A stretch of DNA of 35,655 nucleotides from positions 1-35,655 of the forward strand of contig JACXUO010000009.1 in assembly GCA_014763885.1 (NCBI GenBank). Direction: 5' to 3'. This document shows, piece by piece, positions 23,872-33,860 of the stretch (position 1 is its first letter; each line of letters starts with the position of its first letter). This stretch comes from Campylobacterales bacterium (GTDB lineage: Bacteria > Campylobacterota > Campylobacteria > Campylobacterales > Sulfurovaceae). The notes under the pieces are model-generated. The model saw only the letters and a list, made by a program, of their open reading frames with translations, ran no database searches and was not told the origin of the DNA. The position numbers and the translations under genes were made by a program.

Positions 23872-26800
23872 CTAAAAATCCTTTGTATAGATGATGTCAT
23901 AGGAACTTGACTCTCCACTGGCTCCGACAACGCTCTCAAAACTGCGGTTGTGCCTGTATTTCAGCTCAACCCTTGGTATCTCATCGTTGATGTAGATGAT
24001 CATGATATCTTTTGTCAGTTTTTTACCCACTTCGACACTGTTCCCTTCTCCGAGTACCAGATGGTCTACCTTTACCCCGACATTGGCCAGAGCAGATTTT
24101 GCCATGGCACCACCCATCATCTTCATCATCTCCTCTCCGCTGTAGGTATCGCCACCCGCTTCAGAGTCAAAGAGCAATACCGAGAGTATCTGTTCCCGTG
24201 TGAGACTCGGAGATGATGAGAAATTGATATTCGGCGCCTCCGGTGTACCGGTTACTGAGATAGTAATAAGATATTTCACTGCCTGGTATCTCGCTTTGAT
24301 CTCCAAAAGCGGCTTGTTGGGATCCCCGGTAAAATAGATATAACTTTTTTCCAGCGTGAACTTCTTGTCTTGAAATAGATAAGTCCCCCCTTCGGGCAGT
24401 TCAATGGATCCCAGAAGCATCAGGGGTTGATTCACCCCCTTATAGAGTGTCAGGCTCGGTTTTGCCTGAAGATTGATACCTGCCTGTTTGATCTTCAGGG
24501 CTTGTTTGCTTTCGATATTGACTGCAATACTCAGGTTCTCCATAAAAGTGTTGGGTTGTGCAGCCTGTTGATCCTCAACGATGATAATATCGCTGTCAGA
24601 TGCGAACGTCTGCTGACCCATATCATAATGGACATTCCCTCCCTGCAGCGTGATCGCCCCTTTGATATCAGTGGCATTTCCATCCAGTTCCGTTGTGAGT
24701 TCTATATCAGATACCAGATCTGCCCACTCATGCTCCACCTTCAGCTGCTTCGCATTGGTATCGATCTTCCCTGTTCTTCTCTTGAGATCATAACTACCGG
24801 TCGTTTTCAGTGCATCATTCACCCAAAACTCAGGAAGAAAAATCTCATCCTCTTTGATGAGGATCACAGATGGTTTTGTGGCATACAATGTTTGCTTATT
24901 ATAGGTGACTTGATAACGATGCAAGGTCATCTGCCCCCCTTCAAACGTAACATCGATATCCACATCACTGAATCTTTGGGCATTTGGTCTCTCTGCCTGA
25001 TAGATGATCTGGGGCGAACGCAGGGAAATATCGATCTTTTTCTCTTTATCGATAACAGCATTGATCGTCGCACTCCCCTCCATCTTCGGCAATGTGTCCA
25101 GGGCATAATAGGATCCAATAAAGTGATTGAGTGATTCCAAAGAAGCGATCGAAACATTCAGTCTCAGCTCCTTGGTAAGATTTGCATCAAATGTTGCCTG
25201 CAGAGGCTGGGTTTTCAGCGCTCCTTTTATGCTCTGTTCTTGTGCCTGGTAGAGCGCCTGCAGGCTCAACTCTTTTGTTTTCAGCTCTATCGTGGAGTCA
25301 TTTCCCTCTACAGTCAGGTCTATATCTACTGCAGCAAGCCTCTCCCACTCTATTTTTGGGTCGATCGATCGGAGTAAAGAGTCCTCCGGTATGACCGCTT
25401 TGCTTTGCACTTTTATATTTTTACTTAAGATAATATCTGCATCGATATTGACCAGATTTGATCGGAGCAATGCCGTACCACGAAGCAGCCTTTTTTGGGC
25501 AAGGTCGAAGGGAATATCGACCTCAAGCTCTGCTTCCGTATCCGCTAACGCTTCAGGCAGTGTCTTGATATTTGCTATCCTGATGGCCTTTTTGGTTTGG
25601 AGCTTCAGGCTGCCTGTTTGATACTCTTGCAGCGTAAAGATCCCCTCCAGATGGTCTGAAACAAGCTTCGCATCCAATCGGTGATCGTCTCCCAGATAGG
25701 TCATATTGAGATCATGCAGGATTTCTGTTACATTCTCTTCCAGACCATACACCTCCCTGGCATATACCTCCCCATGAAACGTAAGATTCTGATCCATCGT
25801 CAACTGGTTGGTCAACGAAATATTTTTCGCATAAGGGGTGGAGATGGTTGCGTTTGTATCCGAAGTGAGTTTCTGATCTGCAATATCGTATTCCACTTTG
25901 GATACCAAAGACTCTACATCGATATTGAACTCACCCTTCTTACCTGTCAGGATCTGTGTGACACTGGCTTTCACATCAGCCTGAATCATTGACGGGGTTG
26001 CCAAAAGGTCTATCACAATATCGCCGAATGCCTCTCTTCTCAGAGGCAGTCCTGACAGCTCAAAAAGTCTTTTTTGCGGTGTCATAGCGACTTTACCCAC
26101 GAGCGTATTCTCATCAACCTCGCCTTTAAAGACGACCGTGCTCAGATTACTCTGTGCATCCAGAAGCACGCTTCCGTCCTCTACCGAACGCTCCTGAAGA
26201 TTCACCATAATCTTACTGCCTTCAAGATTGAACTTTTGTATCTGTAACGGGTCAAAGATCGCAGGTTTGGCATTGAGGTAGAGGTGATCCACCTGTACGG
26301 ATTTCGGCAGATAAAATGCTTCTTTCGTCTCTTCAGCAGCAGTTTTGGGAGGTTGTCCTTTTTTTTCAAGCCCGGCTATAAATCTCTGCAATGTCGGAAG
26401 ATCAACCCGTTTGATATTTATAGATGCAAGATGTACTTCTCTCTCCTCAAAACTTCCCTCAAGCATAATATCGGTTACATTCGAGTCCAGTGACAGTGAA
26501 AGTGCTTCTATAGCAACCTCATCTTCGCTGTAGGCCAGCATGTTTGCAGAGAGATTGAGTTTTGAAACAGAGATCTCATTGAGCGCAAAAGGGAGCAATG
26601 ATATCTCCACCTCTTCCATCCCTACTTCGAACGAGAAAGAGGATTCACTCGCGTCATGATCGCCGCCAAAACTCCCGATCAATGCCTCGATCGCAGTAAT
26701 ATTCCCTTCCGTCAGAACCACTTTCGTCAATGAGATCTTTTTTTGCAGCAGTGCTGCGGGGTTCCATCGTATTGTCAGTTGTTTGGCAAGCGGCATATCC

Positions 26801-26988
26801 TTATACATCGGGGAGTGTATGGTGATACCCTCCAGTGCATTTCCGGAAATATCTCTATAGCTGATGGCATACTCCGGGGCATAGCGTTTCGCCACTTCTT
26901 TTACCACTACCGGTGTATTGACAACCACCCAAAGCGCTGTAAGCAATACGATGACAACAATGAGGCTTCCTAAAAGTACTTTTTTCAA
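23872..26988 (-). CDS. tamB: translocation and assembly module protein TamB
   Basis: This 1038-residue protein has one N-terminal TM (residues 5-24) and a very long repetitive beta-rich periplasmic region. It ends with the conserved TamB/DUF490 C-terminal domain (about 740-1038), in which GSIELPEGGTYLFQDKKFTL and PNINFSSSPSLTREQILSVLL are visible. TamB spans the periplasm from the inner membrane and, with TamA, aids outer-membrane protein assembly or lipid transport. The start is TTG at 26988, and it overlaps the tamA stop by 4 nt (TTGA). It is somewhat shorter than the enterobacterial protein (about 1260). Confidence 0.92.
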   Translation of the reverse strand: MKKVLLGSLIVVIVLLTALWVVVNTPVVVKEVAKRYAPEYAISYRDISGNALEGITIHSPMYKDMPLAKQLTIRWNPAALLQKKISLTKVVLTEGNITAIEALIGSFGGDHDASESSFSFEVGMEEVEISLLPFALNEISVSKLNLSANMLAYSEDEVAIEALSLSLDSNVTDIMLEGSFEEREVHLASINIKRVDLPTLQRFIAGLEKKGQPPKTAAEETKEAFYLPKSVQVDHLYLNAKPAIFDPLQIQKFNLEGSKIMVNLQERSVEDGSVLLDAQSNLSTVVFKGEVDENTLVGKVAMTPQKRLFELSGLPLRREAFGDIVIDLLATPSMIQADVKASVTQILTGKKGEFNIDVESLVSKVEYDIADQKLTSDTNATISTPYAKNISLTNQLTMDQNLTFHGEVYAREVYGLEENVTEILHDLNMTYLGDDHRLDAKLVSDHLEGIFTLQEYQTGSLKLQTKKAIRIANIKTLPEALADTEAELEVDIPFDLAQKRLLRGTALLRSNLVNIDADIILSKNIKVQSKAVIPEDSLLRSIDPKIEWERLAAVDIDLTVEGNDSTIELKTKELSLQALYQAQEQSIKGALKTQPLQATFDANLTKELRLNVSIASLESLNHFIGSYYALDTLPKMEGSATINAVIDKEKKIDISLRSPQIIYQAERPNAQRFSDVDIDVTFEGGQMTLHRYQVTYNKQTLYATKPSVILIKEDEIFLPEFWVNDALKTTGSYDLKRRTGKIDTNAKQLKVEHEWADLVSDIELTTELDGNATDIKGAITLQGGNVHYDMGQQTFASDSDIIIVEDQQAAQPNTFMENLSIAVNIESKQALKIKQAGINLQAKPSLTLYKGVNQPLMLLGSIELPEGGTYLFQDKKFTLEKSYIYFTGDPNKPLLEIKARYQAVKYLITISVTGTPEAPNINFSSSPSLTREQILSVLLFDSEAGGDTYSGEEMMKMMGGAMAKSALANVGVKVDHLVLGEGNSVEVGKKLTKDIMIIYINDEIPRVELKYRHNRSFESVVGASGESSSYDIIYTKDF

Positions 26989-28739
26989 AACGACTGCCCT
27001 ACCTGAAATGAGATACCGTATTGTGAAGGATCATTGACATTAAATCCTACATCCAGTTTGAACGGGCCTATAGGCGTCATATAACGCACGCCGACTCCCG
27101 CAGAGGTGATGATATCGCCCGTATAATCATAGCTTTTATCATTAAGCATCGTATTGTCCGTAAAAACTGCGCCGTAGAGATCACCCCAGACCGGGTAGTC
27201 TGCTTCTAATGAGAGATTGAGCATCGTAGAGGCGCCTTCAATAGAGTCGCTGGTGGGAGAGAGGATCACCCCCATCTCCCTAAAGCCGTAGGCGCGGTTA
27301 AAATAGGGGCCTCCCGCAAAAAAGAGTTTGGACTCCGGTACTTCACGGTCGAACTGCTCTACCACCCCTGTTTTTGCAACAGCCGCCAGGGTAAGCTTGT
27401 CTATACTGTAGATATACCTTCCTTCCAGTTGCATCTTCAGGTAGGTGCTTGCATCCTGGCTGTAGGGGAGTCCATACTCAAGATAGGAGGCCAGATAGTA
27501 TCCCCCCGTAGGGTTTAATCTATCATCTCTTGCATCATAGATCAGATCGATATAGGGATAGAAAAGCAAAAAATTCCCATCGTTGACAGCCTGCTGAAGC
27601 ACCTGATCCTCTTTAAGGTTATCCAGAAGTTCAATATCAATATTTTCCAACACAAGGCCGCTTCTCCATCTCATCCTACCGCGTTCATGACCTACACAGG
27701 CCCGCAGGTAACTTTTTTCTTCTGTAAAGCCCGGATACTCGAGATTTGAATATCCTGCTTTTGTCATAAAGTCGATCGGATAACCCCATACCTCAAAGAG
27801 CGCAGGCTTGAAAAAATCTATACTGGCAAGATACTCTTTTTGTGACCACTTTGCCCTGAGTGTCAGTTTCTGTGCATTGCCCATAAAATTTTTTTTGACC
27901 AGTGTACTATGGACGCGCGCACCGATATAGGTATCATACCCCAGTCCGGCTTCCAGATGGTAAGGAGTCTCGGTCTCCTTCAATGTGATATCTACCGGGA
28001 TCTTATTGTAAAGTTTGCGGTCATAGTTGATGATCACGCTGTCAAACACGTCCAGCTGGTAGAGGTTGGCATAACTCTCTTTGATACGCTTAGGATCAAA
28101 CCTGCTCCCCTCTGTGGCTGTAATACGGGAGAGTACCACCTCTTCCTCGATACTCTCCAGCCCTTTGATGTAACTCTTTTCAAAGTGGCAGAGATCACCT
28201 TTTTTCAGATGGTACTGCAGATCTGCCTGATGCGTTTTCAGGCTCACATAGGCTTTTGTATCAAGGTCATAACTGCAATAGCCATCTGCAAGCAGTGCCT
28301 CTATGATCCTGTTTTTGATCTCTATAAATTTTTCTGCCCTGAAACGCTCCTCTTTGGCAAATGTAACATAAGAGGAGATATCGTAATCACTGGAGATATT
28401 GATCTCATCAATCCGGACGGGGGCATTTTCCTGAATCTGCACAGAGAGTGTCGTGTTTGTCTCCCTGATGTCAAACTTGGCATCATAAAACCCCTCTGAT
28501 TCATAAAAACGCTGCAGTGACTGTTCCAGAGTCGGCAGCAGTTTGTCATAGATCCTCGGCCTCTCTTCCTTCCAGAACTGCCAGAAACTTTTTGTCTGTA
28601 TATCAAGTGCCTCATAGAGAGTAAAACGTTCATGGGTTGTATTGCCTGTGATCCTGATCTCGTGTGTGGGAAGTTCTGCTTCATCAGCACTGAGAAACAG
28701 AAAGAGGGACAACACAATCAAGACCACTCTGTACAGCAT
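26985..28739 (-). CDS. tamA: Omp85-family outer membrane protein TamA
   Basis: The 584-residue protein starts with a signal peptide (LYRVVLIVLSLFLFLSADEA). POTRA-type domains occupy roughly residues 20-250 and a 16-stranded Omp85 barrel the rest, with FFAGGPYFNRAYGFREMG (the lid-lock RGY-like motif, here RAYGF) and a C-terminal Phe (QVGQSF). It forms the outer-membrane partner of TamB, encoded next with a 4-nt overlap. ATG at 28739 is preferred over GTG at 28748 because AAAGG lies 8 nt before the ATG and overlaps the GTG. It follows gpsA after about 70 nt. Confidence 0.9.
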   Translation of the reverse strand: MLYRVVLIVLSLFLFLSADEAELPTHEIRITGNTTHERFTLYEALDIQTKSFWQFWKEERPRIYDKLLPTLEQSLQRFYESEGFYDAKFDIRETNTTLSVQIQENAPVRIDEINISSDYDISSYVTFAKEERFRAEKFIEIKNRIIEALLADGYCSYDLDTKAYVSLKTHQADLQYHLKKGDLCHFEKSYIKGLESIEEEVVLSRITATEGSRFDPKRIKESYANLYQLDVFDSVIINYDRKLYNKIPVDITLKETETPYHLEAGLGYDTYIGARVHSTLVKKNFMGNAQKLTLRAKWSQKEYLASIDFFKPALFEVWGYPIDFMTKAGYSNLEYPGFTEEKSYLRACVGHERGRMRWRSGLVLENIDIELLDNLKEDQVLQQAVNDGNFLLFYPYIDLIYDARDDRLNPTGGYYLASYLEYGLPYSQDASTYLKMQLEGRYIYSIDKLTLAAVAKTGVVEQFDREVPESKLFFAGGPYFNRAYGFREMGVILSPTSDSIEGASTMLNLSLEADYPVWGDLYGAVFTDNTMLNDKSYDYTGDIITSAGVGVRYMTPIGPFKLDVGFNVNDPSQYGISFQVGQSF

Positions 28740-28811
28740 CGGATACACCTTTTCTACAATTTTACGTTCTTAGAGCAAAACCTCTCTTCCAAGTTTACCA
28801 AAAAAAAGAGG

Positions 28812-29699
28812 CTATCCCAACAGATCCTTTACACTTTGGCGTGGATCTTTCCCCTCTTCTACCATCGCATAGACCTCCTTGGCGATCGGAAGGTAGATAT
28901 CCTTCTGCTTTGCCAAAAGGTAGAGTGCTTTGGCTGTCGGCACCCCTTCGGCGACCTCTCCAAGCTCTGCCAGGATATCTTCGATCTTTTTCCCCTGTGC
29001 CAATCCAACCCCTACACGGTAATTACGGGAGAGCGTGGAGCTGGCTGTCAAGAAGAGATCTCCTGCACCCCCCAGGGACAAAAAGGTCTCTGTTTTTGCA
29101 CCAAATGCCTCTCCGAAACGTGTCATCTCCACAAGGCCGCGCGAGATCAATGCCGCCCTTGCATTATTGCCAAGATTAAGCCCGTCAGATACCCCACCGG
29201 CAATGGCGATCACATTTTTGTACGCTCCCGCTACCTCTTCTCCTATCACATCATCGTTGACATACCCTTTGATATATTCAGGCAATGCCTCTGCATAGGT
29301 TTGTGCCAATGCCAAATTGGTGGAGCTGATCACCAGTGCCGTAGGGAGTGACTGCTGTACTTCTGCTGCAAAAGAGGGGCCTGAGATAAATGCAAGCCTC
29401 TCTGCATCGACAAACTCCCCGTACACCTCATTGAGAAAGGATCCGGTTTCCGTCTCTATCCCTTTGGCCGCCACAAGAATCTTCTGCCCCTTGTCCACAA
29501 AATTCTCTTCCATCCATCCACGCACTGCCTGCGCAGGGATAGCGATCACCAGGTATTCATGTGCCAAAGCCTCCTCTACAGAAACAAAATGAGGGATATC
29601 TTTGGGAGTGCGTGAGGTGATCACCACCTCATTTTTTTGGGAAAATGCGTGATAGAGTGCCTGTCCCCATTTTCCTGCTCCGATTACTGCCAATTTCAT
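28812..29699 (-). CDS. gpsA: NAD(P)H-dependent glycerol-3-phosphate dehydrogenase
   Basis: This 295-residue protein has the N-terminal Rossmann motif (VIGAGKWGQALYHAF). The active-site segment AGAYKNVIAIAGGVSDGL carries the catalytic Lys, and SLGGAGDLFLTASS lies in the C-terminal helical domain. It reduces dihydroxyacetone phosphate to sn-glycerol-3-phosphate for phospholipid synthesis, in the cytoplasm. It is slightly shorter than E. coli GpsA (339). Its ATG follows the TAA of the K+ channel gene with no gap (TAAATG). AAGGAG is present 9 nt before the start, inside the channel gene. Confidence 0.95.
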   Translation of the reverse strand: MKLAVIGAGKWGQALYHAFSQKNEVVITSRTPKDIPHFVSVEEALAHEYLVIAIPAQAVRGWMEENFVDKGQKILVAAKGIETETGSFLNEVYGEFVDAERLAFISGPSFAAEVQQSLPTALVISSTNLALAQTYAEALPEYIKGYVNDDVIGEEVAGAYKNVIAIAGGVSDGLNLGNNARAALISRGLVEMTRFGEAFGAKTETFLSLGGAGDLFLTASSTLSRNYRVGVGLAQGKKIEDILAELGEVAEGVPTAKALYLLAKQKDIYLPIAKEVYAMVEEGKDPRQSVKDLLG

Positions 29700-31349
29700 T
29701 TACATCGTCTCCTTTTTATCAATGAACTCTATAAAACGCTCTGCGCTCTCGTCATACATGTCAAATATTTTGCTCACACCTGCGAGGATCAGTTTCCGGT
29801 TATCCTCTTTACTGTCAGAGAGTGCCACGATCTCCTCTTCAAAACCGCCTGATCTGAGTGAAATGGTATAGTATACATTCAGAGCATCCTCTATCATCGC
29901 ACAGACCACGATATACCCCTTGAGCAGTTTCATATGCTCCAGGTACTCATGCTGCTCCTCATCCACCTGAACCACATTGACAAAACCGTCACGTTTTGCC
30001 CCCTCATAGCGTTCACTCTCAGTCTCATAGATCGTCACTTCGATATCCTCCTTGCGAAGCATCTGACAGAGATGTTTGCTCTTATGTGTATATCCGAAGA
30101 AGATAATCCCTTTTTTGTCTTCTTCATGGTGGCGCTTGAGATAGGACAATGCTTTGGAGTCGACCACATCATAGGGTTCAAGTATCCCATTCACTCCTGT
30201 CGCCAGGTATTGTCTTCGTAGATTATGCTGGTTCATCCGTGCATAGATTACTGTATCAGCGTGCACAGACTTTGCATTCAGGATAAAATAGATATTGTCG
30301 ATATCTGAGCTTTTCAGTGTCAGCATTGCTGCGATATTGTCAGCCCTGTAAATATCCGTAACGAGCTTGGCACTGGATCCGTCAGCACGGATCACTTTAT
30401 AGCCACTTTCCCGGGCAAGCGCAACTTTCTCCTCATCATTTTCAATAATCACCGGTTCATAGAGACCGCCTTCGTGGAGTTTTTTGGCGATCGTCATACC
30501 CAGGTGCCCGTACCCGTTGATGATCACTGCTCTATTGATCTTGGAGACAAGGTTAATATTGTCTGCATTGCGCAGCTCATCAAATCGCTCCGAAAATGCT
30601 GATACCATCACAGAGGTGACAAATGAGATCATCGCGATACCCAGGATAATACCGAACATTGAGATGATCTTGCCGGTATCGGTTACCGGTGAGATATCCC
30701 CGTACCCCACCGTCGAAACGGTAACCAATGCCCAGTAGATGGCATCAAGATAACTTCCAAGACTCTCATTGATCCCATACTCCAGTATATAAAAAACCGT
30801 ACCGAAAGAGAAGGTAACGCCCAAAAGCATATAGCCCAGAAAGATGAACTCGAAACGTTTTCTTGTCAGAGCATTCAAAAGGCTTGAGGTTCCGTGAAGA
30901 TAGCGATAAAGTTTCAAAAGCCTGATGATACGGAATTTCGGAAAGATTGCAATGAGATCGATCAATGCAGGTAGGGAAAGAAGATATTCCAGCCTTTTTT
31001 TCAATGGTATAAGATAGTACTCTTTGATACCCGCATCTTTCATCTTGCTGGTTGCAAGGATATGCTTATGGGTATCCTGGCTTACCCAGACTCGCAACAG
31101 ATACTCCAAAGCAAAAACGGTAGTGATGAAATAAAGATCTACCTTGATCAGCCACTCCGGCAGCCTGCCAGACTTGCTTAGGATCAGTATTGTAATCGAA
31201 ATAAGTATCAAGCTGATCATAAACCAGTCAAAATACTTTTTGTAGGGGTAGCGAATGTCGTTCAGAAGAGACCTGAAAAAAGATTTCGTCCTCTGATAAT
31301 AGACCGAACGATCGATCATTTGGGAAAGCTTCAGTACCAGATCATGCAT
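29700..31349 (-). CDS. six-TM potassium channel with C-terminal RCK (TrkA-N) domains
   Basis: This 549-residue protein has a voltage-sensor-like N-terminal half with several TM segments. The fourth helix (KFRIIRLLKLYRYL) has Arg/Lys at every third or fourth position. The pore has the K+ selectivity filter TVSTVGYGD. The cytoplasmic half has a first RCK/TrkA-N domain with the Rossmann-like INGYGHLGMTIAKKL and END, then a second degenerate one (IIFFGYTHKSKHL). It is a voltage-gated-type, ligand-modulated K+ channel in the inner membrane. ATG at 31349 is preferred over 31355 because AGGGG sits about 7 nt upstream. It couples directly to gpsA. Confidence 0.9.
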   Translation of the reverse strand: MHDLVLKLSQMIDRSVYYQRTKSFFRSLLNDIRYPYKKYFDWFMISLILISITILILSKSGRLPEWLIKVDLYFITTVFALEYLLRVWVSQDTHKHILATSKMKDAGIKEYYLIPLKKRLEYLLSLPALIDLIAIFPKFRIIRLLKLYRYLHGTSSLLNALTRKRFEFIFLGYMLLGVTFSFGTVFYILEYGINESLGSYLDAIYWALVTVSTVGYGDISPVTDTGKIISMFGIILGIAMISFVTSVMVSAFSERFDELRNADNINLVSKINRAVIINGYGHLGMTIAKKLHEGGLYEPVIIENDEEKVALARESGYKVIRADGSSAKLVTDIYRADNIAAMLTLKSSDIDNIYFILNAKSVHADTVIYARMNQHNLRRQYLATGVNGILEPYDVVDSKALSYLKRHHEEDKKGIIFFGYTHKSKHLCQMLRKEDIEVTIYETESERYEGAKRDGFVNVVQVDEEQHEYLEHMKLLKGYIVVCAMIEDALNVYYTISLRSGGFEEEIVALSDSKEDNRKLILAGVSKIFDMYDESAERFIEFIDKKETM

Positions 31350-31392
31350 TACCATTCCCCTTTTGAGTACCGTACAACGGCACCGTATATCG

Positions 31393-32823
31393 TTAGCCCA
31401 GCCTCTCTTTGAGCAGTTCGTTTACTTTTGCCGGATTTGCCGAACCTTTGCTCGCTTTCATCGTCTGACCGACGAAGAATCCAAAGAGTTTCTCTTTTCC
31501 GGATCTGTACTCAGCGACTTTTTCCGAGTTTGCTGCGAGTATCTCATCGATCATTGCCAGGATCGCACCGTCATCGCTCACCTGTGCCAATCCAAGTTCA
31601 TCAATGATCGCATCGATATCCCGGCTCTCATGCTCCATCATGTAGTCCAGGACATCTTTTGCACCTTTCCCGGAAACCGTATCATCGGAGATCTTTGAAA
31701 CCAGATTCCCCAATGTTTTTGCATCTACAGGAGAGTTCTCTATACTGAAACCTGCTTTATTCAAACGTCCCAACAGCTCAGATGTCAGCCAGGTCACTGC
31801 CATCTTCGCATCGGCACCACTCTCTAGCATCTCTTCAAAGTAGTATGCCATCTCTTTCTGTGAAGTGATCACCAGTGCATCATATTTCTTGATGCCGAGC
31901 TCTTCGATGTAACGTGCTGCCTTTTCATCCGGCATCTCAGGGATCTCTTTTGCCTCAGCAACCATCTCATCCGTTACGACAAGCGGACGGAGATCAGGAT
32001 CCGGGAAGTAACGGTAGTCTGCCGCTTCCTCTTTCCCTCTCATTGATTTTGTCACCCCCTCAGCCACGTTGTAGAGTCTTGTCTCCTGGACTACCTCCTG
32101 CTCATAGACGCCATCCTCGTAGGCTTCGATCTGACGCTGCACTTCATACGCGATCGCTGCTGCAACGAATCTGAATGAGTTGATATTTTTGATCTCCACT
32201 CTGGTTCCAAACGCCTCCTGTCCCTTCGGGCGGATAGAGACGTTGACGTCACATCTGAAAGAACCTTCCTGCATATTCGCATCCGAAATATCAAGATAGC
32301 GTACCGTTGCATGCAGCTTTTTGAGGTACGCTACAGCCTCGTCCGCACTTCTCATATCCGGTCCGGATACGATCTCAAGCAGTGGGGTTCCGGCACGGTT
32401 AAGATCCACCTTGGAGTGATCGCCCTCATGCATGTTCTTCCCCGCATCCGCCTCAAGGTGGGCCTGGGTGATCCCTACTCTTTTCTGCGTACCGTCTTCG
32501 AGGTCGATAAAAAGCTCACCGTTCTGGACAATCGCGTTATGCAGTTGTGTGATCTGGTAAGCCATCGGGCTGTCGGGATAGAAGTAGGATTTTCTGTCAA
32601 AGTTCGAGCTGTGCTGCACATCGGCATTGACTGCATAGCCAAAACGCATCGCTTTGATCGCTGCCTCCTTGTTCACGACCGGCAGTGCACCGGGAAGTGC
32701 CAGACAGGTGGGACAGGTGTTGGAGTTTTGGTGCTGAGCAAAGCTGGTTGCGCAGGAGCAGAAAAGTTTTGTTTTAGTATTGAGTTGTACGTGTACTTCA
32801 AGACCGATAACGGTTTCAAACAT
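31393..32823 (-). CDS. gatB: aspartyl/glutamyl-tRNA amidotransferase subunit B
   Basis: This 476-residue protein has the full GatB length. It starts with [21 protein letters not shown] and contains the zinc-binding Cys motif [19 protein letters not shown] and [17 protein letters not shown]. The C-terminal YqeY-like tail has [19 protein letters not shown]. With GatA and GatC it transamidates Glu-tRNA(Gln) and Asp-tRNA(Asn), needed where GlnRS or AsnRS is absent. Genes gatA and gatC are not in the window. AAGGA lies 8 nt before the ATG. It has its own promoter, downstream of the sppA hairpin. Confidence 0.97.
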   Translation of the reverse strand: MFETVIGLEVHVQLNTKTKLFCSCATSFAQHQNSNTCPTCLALPGALPVVNKEAAIKAMRFGYAVNADVQHSSNFDRKSYFYPDSPMAYQITQLHNAIVQNGELFIDLEDGTQKRVGITQAHLEADAGKNMHEGDHSKVDLNRAGTPLLEIVSGPDMRSADEAVAYLKKLHATVRYLDISDANMQEGSFRCDVNVSIRPKGQEAFGTRVEIKNINSFRFVAAAIAYEVQRQIEAYEDGVYEQEVVQETRLYNVAEGVTKSMRGKEEAADYRYFPDPDLRPLVVTDEMVAEAKEIPEMPDEKAARYIEELGIKKYDALVITSQKEMAYYFEEMLESGADAKMAVTWLTSELLGRLNKAGFSIENSPVDAKTLGNLVSKISDDTVSGKGAKDVLDYMMEHESRDIDAIIDELGLAQVSDDGAILAMIDEILAANSEKVAEYRSGKEKLFGFFVGQTMKASKGSANPAKVNELLKERLG

Positions 32824-32867
32824 CGGGAGATTCCTTATAAAAATAGTTCATATTTATAATCGGAATT

Positions 32868-32873
32868 ATTATA
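32868..32873 (-). promoter_or_regulatory. -10 box of the gatB transcription unit
   Basis: On the minus strand TATAAT (32873-32868) follows the sppA hairpin and leads to a predicted start near 32861, about 38 nt before the gatB ATG. This suggests that gatB, the K+ channel gene and gpsA form a unit separate from sppA. Confidence 0.5.
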
Positions 32874-32896
32874 CCCATTTGCTTATTTGAGGGAGT

Positions 32897-32926
32897 TTAC
32901 GGGAGCGTTATTTGACGCTCCCGTAA
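32897..32926 (-). terminator. 12-bp perfect hairpin after sppA
   Basis: TTACGGGAGCGT (32897-32908) pairs perfectly with ACGCTCCCGTAA (32915-32926) around a 6-nt loop. It starts 5 nt after the sppA stop. This is the strongest hairpin in the window. No T run follows, so it may terminate through its stability, or work mainly as a 3'-end protecting stem. Confidence 0.6.
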
Positions 32927-32931
32927 GTCTG

Positions 32932-33843
32932 TTATTGTCTGTAGCTGAGCTGGTTCAGGAGTTTTTCAACCCCCATATCCACCTGCACTTTAGGGAAGAA
33001 GGATGGCTGATCTTTCATATCGATCGTCTCAAATTTGACTGTTTTCTCTCCCAGCCTCTGACGGATCTCTTTTTTGATCTGGTAGAGCGAAGTGATCTTG
33101 TCTACCAATACGCCCTGTATCTCAGGTGTGTTCGCGATATAGATCTTCCCTTCTGTAAATGGCAGAAGCTTCTCTTTGCTGATCCCTCTGTTTGCTACTA
33201 CCGCGTTGATAAAGTTCTCATAGGTCGGTACAAGGAGGTGATCTTCGATATACTTTTTCTCCTCACCCTCTGCTTTTCTAAAAAGCGAGAGAGGCTGTTT
33301 ATACTTACCGGCTGCAAGGTTGTCCTCCTCTATCCCTATCTTATCCGCCAACTCTCCGATATTATAGTGCGGCATGATCACACCGATAGAGCCTACGATC
33401 GCATTTTTATTTGCATGAAGCGGCTTGATCGCTGAAGCGATGTAGTAACCGCCACTGGCAGCGATACTGCCGATATACATCGTGACATTCTTGTCTTTTT
33501 GATAGGCTTTGAGATATTCGCTGAGCTCCTCGCTCGCCGTCGGAGATCCTCCCGGAGAGCCCATGACAAAGAGTACCTCCTTGAAGTTTTTGTCTTTGCG
33601 TATCTCGTCCATCTTCTCCATGACCCTGGTCGTATACTTCTCGGTGATCAGCTCATCAAAATGGATCACCGCCACTTTATTGTTCCCAATTACCGGTCTT
33701 TTGAACATACCCGATTTTGAAAAATACATCGCGAAAAATGCGATCTCGGCGATCAGTATAATACCGATGATCCAGGCTTTGAGATTTGAGATAAAGATCC
33801 GTTTTTTCAGCTCTTTGATCTGATACTCTTTTACTTCTTCCAT
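32932..33843 (-). CDS. sppA: signal peptide peptidase SppA (S49 family)
   Basis: This 303-residue protein has one N-terminal TM (about 22-42). The short S49 catalytic domain carries the nucleophile Ser130 in AASGGYYIAS and the probable general base Lys182 in AGKYKQP. It is the single-domain bacterial form (about 300 residues, like B. subtilis SppA) rather than the 600-residue E. coli fusion. It cleaves remnant signal peptides in the membrane. It lies between the ThiE-like gene (17 nt upstream) and a strong 12-bp hairpin. Confidence 0.94.
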   Translation of the reverse strand: MEEVKEYQIKELKKRIFISNLKAWIIGIILIAEIAFFAMYFSKSGMFKRPVIGNNKVAVIHFDELITEKYTTRVMEKMDEIRKDKNFKEVLFVMGSPGGSPTASEELSEYLKAYQKDKNVTMYIGSIAASGGYYIASAIKPLHANKNAIVGSIGVIMPHYNIGELADKIGIEEDNLAAGKYKQPLSLFRKAEGEEKKYIEDHLLVPTYENFINAVVANRGISKEKLLPFTEGKIYIANTPEIQGVLVDKITSLYQIKKEIRQRLGEKTVKFETIDMKDQPSFFPKVQVDMGVEKLLNQLSYRQ

Positions 33844-33860
33844 TTACCGTCCTACTTTTT

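Noticed and set aside
23715-23939. A 74-residue minus-strand open frame
   Set aside because: It crosses the tamB end and the structured leader, has no homology signal, and is explained by the RNA structure.
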